This document shows, one piece after another, positions 7,346-13,131 of a stretch of DNA of 13,131 nt. A program made the position numbers and the translations under genes. The notes beneath the pieces were generated by a model. The model did no database searches and had not been told where the DNA came from. It saw only the letters and a list, made by a program, of their open reading frames with translations. Every line of letters starts with the position of its first letter. Position 1 is the first letter of the stretch. Source of the DNA: CAZGYE01 sp964530165 (lineage in GTDB: Bacteria > Planctomycetota > Planctomycetia > Planctomycetales > Planctomycetaceae); contig CAZGYE010000155.1 of assembly GCA_964530165.1 (NCBI GenBank), positions 1 to 13,131 on the forward strand, in the 5' to 3' direction.

Positions 7346-7385
7346 GGCCGCCCTCGGCGACGACCGCGAAGAGGGATCCGCGGCC
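7346..7385. repeat. Imperfect hairpin between the GH10-like and GT2 genes
   Basis: GGCCGC (7346-7351) plus CCTC (7352-7355) can pair with GAGG (7371-7374) and GCGGCC (7380-7385), leaving a GATCC bulge. No T-run follows. It might slow transcription between the two genes, but it is weak evidence of a terminator. Confidence 0.35.
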
Positions 7386-7420
7386 TGCTGTCATTTTGAT
7401 CCGAACAGGAAACCCTACGA

Positions 7421-8584
7421 ATGACGTGGTGGTTGGGTGCGGTCGCCGGATGGTTGATCTTTTCGGTATGGACCGTTTCGCTGGTTCCGTCTGTCGTGTG
7501 GCTCCTCTTCAGAACGCTCGACAGGCGAGCCGCAAAGCTGAGCGGTCCGGAAGTCTGGCCGGTGGTCTCGGTGATTGTCCCGGCACGCGATGAAGCAGAG
7601 CACATCGAAGAGTCGCTGTGTTCACTGTTGGCGAGCGATTATCCACACATCGAGATCATCGCCGTCGACGACCGGTCCCAGGACGGAACCGGCGACGTGA
7701 TGGATCGGTTGAGCGCCGAAGACGCGCGGCTTGCCGTCATCCACGTTTCCCATCTGCCGGAAGGCTGGTTGGGCAAGAATCACGCGCTCGACGCCGGCGC
7801 CCAGACCGCCGGCGGGGAATATCTGCTGTTCACCGACGGCGACGTGATCTTCAAGCCGGATGCGATCCGGTTAGCGATTGTCTATGCCGAAGATCACAGC
7901 GTCGATCACCTCTGTCTGGTGCCGAAGATGATTCCCGGCGGGTATTGGGAAAACTCGCTGGTGGCCTATTTCGGGCTAATCTTTGCCCTGGGGATGCAGC
8001 CTTGGCTGGTGCCGACGTCGCTCAAACGGGCTTACGTCGGCGTGGGCGCCTTCAATTTGGTTCGGGCCGACGCGTATCGGCAAGCCGGTGGTCATGAGCT
8101 GATCCGGTTGGACGTGCTCGACGACATCAAGCTCGGCAAACTGATGAAGCGGTCGGGCTTTCGGCAGGACGTCCTGCTTCCTGGTGATCGTGTCCGCGTG
8201 AAATGGCAAAACTCGGCGTGGGGCGTGATTCGCGGACTCGAAAAGAACGCGTTCGCCTCGTTGGATTATTCCCTCGCCAAAATGGCGTTCGTAACGCTGA
8301 ATTTTTCCCTTCTGTTCGTTCTTCCCTACGTGGCGGTCGCAACGCTGCGCGACGCACGCTGCCAGGGCTATGCCGCGACGTTGGTACTGATCCATATTCT
8401 CTATGCGACAATGGGCAAAACGTTCGGAAGCGGTTGGAGCGTCCTGCCCGCGCTTCCGGTGGCCGCGGTCGGCATGCTCGCCGCGTTCTGGCGGTCGGCG
8501 ATCGTGACCCTGCGACAGGACGGGGTCCACTGGCGTGACACGTTCTATCCGCTGGCGGAATTGCGGCGGCATTTGTATCGTTGA
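7421..8584 (+). CDS. Membrane-bound family 2 glycosyltransferase, HpnB/CrtQ-like
   Basis: 387 aa inverting GT-A glycosyltransferase. One N-terminal TM helix (about 4-30) precedes the catalytic domain, with VSVIVPARDEAEHI (49-62), VDDRSQDGT (82-90), LGKNHALDAGAQ (117-128) and the metal-binding FTDGDV (137-142). LDDIKLG (233-239) probably supplies the catalytic acidic residue. Two or three C-terminal TM helices follow (about 286-307, 315-331, 338-358), then WRDTFYPLAELRR (371-383). This architecture matches the hopene-associated HpnB and the carotenoid CrtQ groups, enzymes that glycosylate lipids at the membrane; the real acceptor is unknown, and no hopanoid or carotenoid gene is in view. The start has AGGA at 7407-7410. 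The next gene begins 30 nt after the stop, so an operon is likely. Confidence 0.85.
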   Translation: MTWWLGAVAGWLIFSVWTVSLVPSVVWLLFRTLDRRAAKLSGPEVWPVVSVIVPARDEAEHIEESLCSLLASDYPHIEIIAVDDRSQDGTGDVMDRLSAEDARLAVIHVSHLPEGWLGKNHALDAGAQTAGGEYLLFTDGDVIFKPDAIRLAIVYAEDHSVDHLCLVPKMIPGGYWENSLVAYFGLIFALGMQPWLVPTSLKRAYVGVGAFNLVRADAYRQAGGHELIRLDVLDDIKLGKLMKRSGFRQDVLLPGDRVRVKWQNSAWGVIRGLEKNAFASLDYSLAKMAFVTLNFSLLFVLPYVAVATLRDARCQGYAATLVLIHILYATMGKTFGSGWSVLPALPVAAVGMLAAFWRSAIVTLRQDGVHWRDTFYPLAELRRHLYR

Positions 8585-8614
8585 AGAGTCCACTCGTTTC
8601 GGGAGACGCTGCCG

Positions 8615-9535
8615 ATGAAAAGTTGCTTGCTGAACGGGCTTTTGGGGCTGTTTGCCTGTTTGTTTGTCAGCGACGGGCGTTCGGCCGAACCGCAGGCTTC
8701 CTCTGGAGAGGCGAACCCTCGTCTCTACTTGTGGCCCGATGGTGCGCCGGGAGCCAAGGGAAACAAAGAAACGGACAGGCCGTCGTTCACCGTCCACGCC
8801 CCCAAGCCGGAAAAGGCGAACGGCTGTGCCGTCGTCGTCTGTCCCGGCGGCGGATACGGGGGCCTGGCCGAGGGGTACGAAGGACACGACGTCGGCGTTT
8901 GGCTCAATTCGTTCGGCGTGACGGCGTTTGTGCTGCGGTACCGGTACGCGCCGTATCGGCATCCCGTGCCGATGCTCGATGTCCAGCGGGCCATCCGCAC
9001 GGTGCGGGCGCGGGCGCAAACGTGGAAGGTCGATCCGGCGCGGATCGGCGTCATGGGGTTCTCGGCCGGCGGACACTTGGCGTCGACGGCGGCGACTCAT
9101 TTCGACAACGGCGACCCGAAGGCGGCGGACGCAATCGACCGTGCCGGCTGCCGGCCCGATTTCGCAATCCTGGTCTATCCCGTCATCTCGTTCACCACCG
9201 AGTATACACACAAAGGATCGAGACGAAACCTGCTCGGAGCCGACCCCGACCCCAAGCTGGTCGAAAGCCTGTCGAACGAAAAACAGGTGACGAAGGCCAC
9301 GCCGCCCACATTTCTGGTGCACACCAGCGGCGACAAGACCGTGCCGGCTGAGAACAGCGTCTTATTCTATCTTGCCCTGCGCAAGTCCGGCGTGCCGGCC
9401 GAGATGCACATCTACGAACAGGGACGCCACGGCTTCGGACTGGCGCCTGACGACCCGGTTCTCTCGTCCTGGCCGAAACGCTGTCAGGACTGGCTGGCCG
9501 TGCGACGATTCCTAACGGGAAGACGAGGCGAATGA
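8615..9535 (+). CDS. Secreted alpha/beta-hydrolase, acetyl-xylan-esterase-like
   Basis: 306 aa. Residues 1-24 form a signal peptide (MKS, hydrophobic LLNGLLGLFACLFV, likely cleavage after RSA), so the protein is exported. The mature part is a BD-FAE/esterase-lipase alpha/beta hydrolase: oxyanion-hole segment CPGGGYGGL (76-84), nucleophile Ser150 in GFSAGG, Asp240 in HTSGDKTVP, His272 in GRHGFG. The motif set is that of acetyl (xylan) esterases and related planctomycete hydrolases; the substrate is an O-acylated sugar or other ester, not defined by sequence. RBS GGGAGA at 8601-8606, spacing 8. It lies 30 nt after the glycosyltransferase and 1 nt before the MscS gene, so it is probably in the same transcript. 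Confidence 0.9.
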   Translation: MKSCLLNGLLGLFACLFVSDGRSAEPQASSGEANPRLYLWPDGAPGAKGNKETDRPSFTVHAPKPEKANGCAVVVCPGGGYGGLAEGYEGHDVGVWLNSFGVTAFVLRYRYAPYRHPVPMLDVQRAIRTVRARAQTWKVDPARIGVMGFSAGGHLASTAATHFDNGDPKAADAIDRAGCRPDFAILVYPVISFTTEYTHKGSRRNLLGADPDPKLVESLSNEKQVTKATPPTFLVHTSGDKTVPAENSVLFYLALRKSGVPAEMHIYEQGRHGFGLAPDDPVLSSWPKRCQDWLAVRRFLTGRRGE

Positions 9536-9536
9536 G

Positions 9537-10064
9537 ATGTTTTCATCTGAAGCTTGGCAAGGACTTGTCGACGAAGTTGTGCGGTCCCTGCCGCAGATTG
9601 GCAAGGGATTGCTGCTGTTTCTGCTGTTCTGGTTTGCCGCCGTCATGGCACGGCGGATCGTGATTCGCGTCGGGACGGCGCGCGGCGTCGATCGGGATCT
9701 GGCGAGATTCCTGGGACGCGGGACGCGGGTCACGTTGATCATCGTCGGCGCGATCATGGGCCTGGATGCGATGGGCGTCGACGTGACCACCCTGGTAGCA
9801 GGATTGGGTTTGACAGGCTTCGCGCTGGGCTTCGCGCTGAAAGACACCATCTCCAACGTGGTGGCCGGGATTCTGATCATCATCTACCGGCCGTTCGAAC
9901 ACAACGACCGCATCACGGTGAAATCTTTTCACGGAACGGTCCTCACCATCGACCTGCGCTACACGGTGCTCGACGCGGACGGCAAGAAAATCTTCGTCCC
10001 GAACTCCATCCTGTTCACCGATGCGATCACCGTGGAAAAGCCGGACCAGAGCGACGCCGTTTAG
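9537..10064 (+). CDS. Short MscS-family mechanosensitive channel
   Basis: 175 aa inner-membrane protein. There are three TM helices (about 17-37, 63-80 and 84-116). The third has the family's Gly/Ala pattern VAGLGLTGFALGFALKDTISN (87-107), which lines the pore in MscS. The beta domain follows (HNDRITVKSFHGTVLTI ... IFVPNSILFTDAITV, to 166). E. coli MscS has about 286 residues; here the C-terminal alpha/beta cage domain is missing, and the reading frame ends just after the beta domain. The sequence past the stop shows no continuation in other frames. Such short forms occur in the family, so it need not be broken. The ATG begins 1 nt after the esterase stop (TGAgATG), suggesting translational coupling. 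The likely role is release of solutes under hypo-osmotic stress. Confidence 0.9.
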   Translation: MFSSEAWQGLVDEVVRSLPQIGKGLLLFLLFWFAAVMARRIVIRVGTARGVDRDLARFLGRGTRVTLIIVGAIMGLDAMGVDVTTLVAGLGLTGFALGFALKDTISNVVAGILIIIYRPFEHNDRITVKSFHGTVLTIDLRYTVLDADGKKIFVPNSILFTDAITVEKPDQSDAV

Positions 10065-10112
10065 ACTTGGTTTCACGACCGGTCGCTCGAACCGCCGGCT
10101 GAACCGACAAAG

Positions 10113-10134
10113 CCCGCCGGTGCCAACCGGCGGG
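10113..10134. repeat. Perfect 9-bp hairpin after the MscS gene
   Basis: CCCGCCGGT (10113-10121), loop GCCA, ACCGGCGGG (10126-10134). The stem is perfect and GC-rich, 48 bases after the MscS stop. A + strand T-tract is absent; on the minus strand only CTTTGT follows. It may mark the end of the upstream operon or protect its 3' end, but it is not a canonical intrinsic terminator. Confidence 0.6.
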
Positions 10135-10224
10135 AACCACCATCGTTCTCCTTGCAAAATGCCGGCCACGTTGAACAATGGCGGAAGTTTGCCGTCAGAC
10201 TAGAACATCCTCTGAGAGAACACC

Positions 10225-12003
10225 ATGGCATCCAACGACGCTCCGTTCCGCGCTCCGCCGACCAGACTGGGGCCCATGCTGATGGCTATCGGGCCGGCCA
10301 TTGTGGTCAGCGGTTCGGTGATCGGCTCGGGCGAGCTGATTAACGTGCCCGTGCAGGCGGCCGTGTTCGGCTTCGTCCTGTTTTGGGCCGTCGCTCTGTC
10401 GTGCGTGATCAAATACTTTCTTCAGGTCGAGCTGGGCCGTTACTGCTTGGTGCACAACCGAACGACCATCCAGGCGCTGAATACCTGCCCCGGACCGAAG
10501 TTCCGCGGTACGGGCTGGGTGGGCATCCTCTACATGGTGGGCTACACCGTGTCGATGGTCACGGTGGCAGGCATCCTGGCAGCGACGGCCGGCCTGTTGC
10601 AGAGCGTCTGGCCCATGGACTGGCTCGGACTCAGCGAAGATCACGAGCAGGCGCAGATTATCGGGAAGAACATTTGGGGAATCGTCACTTTCTTCGTGGT
10701 GAGCTTGATGCTGTGGCGTGGTTTTTACGGCGAGTTGGAAAAGCTGGTCGCGATTTTGGTGGCGGGCTTTAGTCTCTCGATCGTTGTCGCTTTGCTCTTG
10801 TTGGTTTTGTTCCCAGACCCCCGGTATCCGCTGTCCGGCGGCGACGTGCTCTCCGGATTGACATTTTCGCTCGGCGAGTTGGACCCGCAGTTGGCGGCGT
10901 TTGCGGTCATCAGTTTGCTGGGCGCTTTAGGAACGACGGCCAACGAGTTGTTCATGTACCCGTACTGGATCCTGGAAAAGGGATACGCCCAGCACTTGGG
11001 ACCTGCCAGCTCGGACGGATGGTTGGAGCGTGCGCGCGGATGGGTTCGCGTCTTGCGTGTCGATACCGGCTCGGCGACGCTACTGGCAACGGTGATTACC
11101 GCAGCGTATTTTCTGGTGGGAAGTGCCGTGCTACATCAGCACGGCAAGGTTTGGCAGTTCACCGCTGATGACATCCTGGACTGGCCCGGTCTCGCATCCA
11201 AGCTGACCGATGGCGGCGGCAAGAACTCGACCAGCCCCAGCCACAGAGTCTGGGAACTGCTGCCTGCGGACGTTCAGACCGCCGTGGTTCGTGCTGCCGA
11301 AGCGGCCGGCCGCCTAGACAAGCCCGACCCCGGTTTCACCCGGGCGCTCAACGAAATCGTGCATCGGCGAGACTTCCACCGCGAACGGGACTTCCAGCAG
11401 GTCGACATCCCGGACCAAGTGCAGCGGTTCTTGGGCCGTGATCGCGCGGCTTTGTCGAACCAACAGGTGCAGAGACTCAACCGTCTGCTTCTCGAGGCGT
11501 CATTCCCAATGGAGATCGCCACGAGCATCCCGTCGGGATCCGAGGTGGTGAAGGAAATCTCCAAGATTTACACCGAGACTTACGGGGAATGGTCGTACGT
11601 CATTTTCATGTTCGGAGGTTTTTGCACTCTGTTTTCCACGATCGTGGTCGTGGTCGCCGCATCGGGACGGATGTGGACGGACCTGCTTTCCAGTATGGGG
11701 ACCTTCAAGTGGGACGATCAAAAGGCCCGCAGACGCTGCAACCGAGTCTTCCAGACGGTGTATTTAGCCGCTTTCCTGGCGATCACGCTGTTTGTGACCG
11801 AAACGCCTGAAAAACTGGTGATTCTGGGCCAGTACATCAACGGGCTGTTTAATACGCCGCTGATCATGTTCGGCATTTGCTGGCTTGCCTTTCACACAGA
11901 TCGCCGATTGCGCATGGGACGCGCGACGGCCGTTCTGTTGCTGACGACGGTCGCGATCATCGTCACCTGTTTGGCGGTCGGCATCTACAGTCAGGCAGGA
12001 TAG
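10225..12003 (+). CDS. NRAMP-related transporter with large TM7-TM8 insertion
   Basis: 592 aa. Eleven predicted TM helices fit the NRAMP fold (roughly 17-45, 46-68, 98-125, 148-165, 170-197, 222-248, 282-303, 456-480, 508-525, 530-556, 567-587). The TM1 unwound segment reads GSVIGSGELINVP (30-42), where classical NRAMPs have DPGN; TM6 reads ELFMYPYWILEKGY (241-254) instead of the MPH motif. The Mn/Fe site is thus not conserved, so the substrate may be another cation such as Mg, as in the NRAMP-related Mg transporters, or something else. Residues about 305-450 form a hydrophilic, charged insertion; with an N-in topology this loop is extracytoplasmic. RBS GAGAG at 10214-10218. The stop is followed within 11 bases by the RAYT inverted repeat. 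Confidence 0.8.
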   Translation: MASNDAPFRAPPTRLGPMLMAIGPAIVVSGSVIGSGELINVPVQAAVFGFVLFWAVALSCVIKYFLQVELGRYCLVHNRTTIQALNTCPGPKFRGTGWVGILYMVGYTVSMVTVAGILAATAGLLQSVWPMDWLGLSEDHEQAQIIGKNIWGIVTFFVVSLMLWRGFYGELEKLVAILVAGFSLSIVVALLLLVLFPDPRYPLSGGDVLSGLTFSLGELDPQLAAFAVISLLGALGTTANELFMYPYWILEKGYAQHLGPASSDGWLERARGWVRVLRVDTGSATLLATVITAAYFLVGSAVLHQHGKVWQFTADDILDWPGLASKLTDGGGKNSTSPSHRVWELLPADVQTAVVRAAEAAGRLDKPDPGFTRALNEIVHRRDFHRERDFQQVDIPDQVQRFLGRDRAALSNQQVQRLNRLLLEASFPMEIATSIPSGSEVVKEISKIYTETYGEWSYVIFMFGGFCTLFSTIVVVVAASGRMWTDLLSSMGTFKWDDQKARRRCNRVFQTVYLAAFLAITLFVTETPEKLVILGQYINGLFNTPLIMFGICWLAFHTDRRLRMGRATAVLLLTTVAIIVTCLAVGIYSQAG

Positions 12004-12014
12004 AACATGCGGTT

Positions 12015-12048
12015 GGGTGGCCGGGGCTGGACCGTAGGGAAGCCCCGG
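12015..12048. repeat. Left REP, inverted copy of the right one
   Basis: 34 bp, perfectly inverted relative to 12668-12701. Internal palindrome CCGGGGCT (12021-12028) / AGCCCCGG (12041-12048) with a 12-nt loop GGACCGTAGGGA. The GTGG just before the hairpin may be the guide-like tetranucleotide of REPs, by analogy. Confidence 0.88.
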
Positions 12049-12065
12049 TTCGATGGAGGGTCAAC

Positions 12066-12641
12066 ATGGACTGGCGAGAGAGACTCCAGCGTCCCCGAGG
12101 GTACAATGAACCTGGCGACGCGCACGAGTTGACCTTCTCCTGCTATCGGCGGTTCGCCTTGTTGTCCAAAGACAGAACGTGCGAGTGGCTGGCCGATGCG
12201 ATCCGCACCGCCACGACGGAGCTGAAGTATTTGCTGTGGGCGTCTGTCTTCATGCCCGACCACGTGCATCTGATCGTCTTGCCGCGCGAGCGGGTCTACA
12301 ACGACTCGGAGTTTCTCAAGCAGATCAAGGAGCCGGTCAGCCGGGAGGCCGTCCAGTTTCTGAAGCGGGAGGCGCCGGAGTGGCTGCCGCGTATCCGCGC
12401 GCGACGAGGGACCCGGGTGGAGCATCATTTCTGGCAGCCCGGACGCGGCCACGATCGGAACATCGACAACCAGCGTACGCTGCAGAAGATGATCGATTAC
12501 GTTCAACTGAACCCTGTCCGCAAAGGACTCCTCGAGCGTGCGCGGGACTGGAAGTGGTCCAGCGCGGGGTGGTCCGAGGGGCAGCCGCTCAATGACCTTC
12601 AGCCGGACCCGATTCCGTGGGACTGGCTGCAAGAGACCTGA
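12066..12641 (+). CDS. REP-associated tyrosine transposase (RAYT, Y1 HUH)
   Basis: 191 aa. It is a member of the IS200-like Y1 transposase superfamily that cuts and joins single-stranded DNA at REP hairpins. The HUH motif is PDHVHLIV (64-71, His66 and His68). The catalytic Tyr is probably Tyr145 in IDYVQLNPVRKGLL (143-156), with the family's NPVRKGL block. FWQPGRGHDRNI (122-133) and DWKWSSA (161-167) are further RAYT landmarks. The start at 12066 has GGAGGG at 12055-12060, 5 nt upstream, a strong site. A longer forward frame starting inside the transporter gene is rejected. All key residues appear intact, so it may be active. Confidence 0.9.
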   Translation: MDWRERLQRPRGYNEPGDAHELTFSCYRRFALLSKDRTCEWLADAIRTATTELKYLLWASVFMPDHVHLIVLPRERVYNDSEFLKQIKEPVSREAVQFLKREAPEWLPRIRARRGTRVEHHFWQPGRGHDRNIDNQRTLQKMIDYVQLNPVRKGLLERARDWKWSSAGWSEGQPLNDLQPDPIPWDWLQET

Positions 12642-12667
12642 TAGAATCGCGCGCGGGTGAGCGAAAG

Positions 12668-12701
12668 CCGGGGCTTCCCTACGGTCCAGCCCCGGCCACC
12701 C
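12668..12701. repeat. Right REP, inverted copy of the left one
   Basis: 34 bp, exact reverse complement of 12015-12048, 26 bases after the transposase stop. It has the same 8-bp hairpin stem. Beyond it the sequence shows only weak similarity to the outer side of the left copy. Confidence 0.88.
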
Positions 12702-13131
12702 GTCGAGCATTTTCGGTCGGACGCCGATTTCTTCGAGCGCACCTGCTTTTGCGGCCAACGCCACCGTGACGCCGCCGAGGACGGCATTCGTGATTCCATT
12801 GCTTTCTTGTATGATCAAAGCTTGTTTCCTTGCAAATCCGATTGATGTCCGTTCGGTTCGGCGATCCATCGTTCTGCCGGGTGCTCTGCCAGCGAGGATG
12901 GTTGGGAACTAAGAATGAAAGCTACAAATCTTCGACTTGCTGAAAAGATCGGAGGACGGCATACTGAGTGTCGCTGAAAAAGTCGTGGGACGGGGCATGA
13001 TAGGAACATGGTTTCCGCGAGGATGTCTTTTGGAAAGGACTGTTGAACTAGAGCGCCCCGAATCAAGTCCAAGTTCGGTAACCGTTCACACCCCGAACAA
13101 TAGTTTTGGGGCGGGGTGGGCGTTGAAGTGG
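12702..13131. other. Right edge, no convincing gene
   Basis: About 430 bases without a supported gene. A minus-strand reading frame from 12869 runs to the REP and on through it; its first 55 residues (NAVLGGVTVALAAKAGALEE in the middle) have gene-like GC-rich third positions and could be a remnant of a gene, but I recognise no family. Other frames are short and of mixed composition. Two degenerate direct copies of a 24-26-nt motif beginning GCTGAAAA lie at 12939-12962 and 12973-12998. No promoter, tRNA or terminator is apparent. Confidence 0.5.

Larger units (their letters stand above)
12015..12701 (+). mobile_element. RAYT/REP element (IS200-like), complete with inverted REP pair
   Basis: Two 34-bp sequences in perfect inverted orientation bracket the transposase gene: 12015-12048 and 12668-12701. 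Each begins or ends with GGGTGGCCGGGGCTGGACC-type sequence and folds into a hairpin (CCGGGGCT / AGCCCCGG, 8 bp). This is the architecture of REP-associated tyrosine transposase units, where single-stranded REP hairpins are the substrates. The left copy starts 11 bases after the preceding stop codon. No target-site duplication is evident, as expected for HUH enzymes. Confidence 0.88.

Noticed and set aside
7976..9322. Minus-strand 448-residue frame across the GT2 and esterase genes
   Set aside because: It spans two supported genes and their junction, and has no motif.
11877..12065. N-terminal extension of the transposase into the transporter gene and left REP
   Set aside because: Out of frame with the transporter, crosses the REP, and the ATG at 12066 has a strong GGAGGG site.

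Overview
The window looks like chromosome of a planctomycete (Pirellulales-like). This is an inference from moderately high GC coding sequence, long spacers built from phased short repeats, a GGCAGGCTTTCCAGCCTGCC-type dispersed palindrome, and genes that are typical of planctomycetes or divergent from the usual bacterial families. No rRNA, tRNA or CRISPR array is visible.

Left part (237-4671, + strand): two adjacent beta-ketoacyl synthases and an NAD-dependent 3-hydroxyacyl dehydrogenase. The first synthase has lost the nucleophilic Cys (Glu instead), the second active-site His (Asn instead) and the GFGG motif, so it reads as a chain-length-factor-like subunit. The second keeps Cys-His-His. 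Together they resemble a type II fatty-acid/polyketide KS-CLF pair. The dehydrogenase could supply the beta-keto reduction. The two spacers (1566-1818 and 3139-3345) are filled with structured repeats.

Middle: purC (SAICAR synthetase, purine biosynthesis) lies on the minus strand at 4687-5577, convergent with the dehydrogenase. The divergent spacer to the next gene holds a heptamer-phased inverted repeat. Then come four + strand genes (5805-10064): a GH10-xylanase-like TIM-barrel protein that seems to lack both catalytic glutamates, a membrane GT2 glycosyltransferase of the HpnB/CrtQ type, a secreted alpha/beta-hydrolase esterase of the acetyl-xylan-esterase-like group, and a short MscS channel. 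The last two have 1 nt between them and are probably translationally coupled. The carbohydrate theme of the first three is suggestive only.

Right part: an NRAMP-related 11-TM transporter with degenerate metal-site motifs and a large extracytoplasmic insertion (10225-12003), followed at once by a complete RAYT (REP-associated tyrosine transposase) unit. Its gene is bracketed by perfect 34-bp inverted repeats that each fold into a hairpin. The last ~430 bases have no convincing gene.

The strongest candidates for a second look are the KS/CLF-like pair with a Glu-substituted active site, the repeated use of 7- and 8-nt phased inverted repeats between genes, and the RAYT element.
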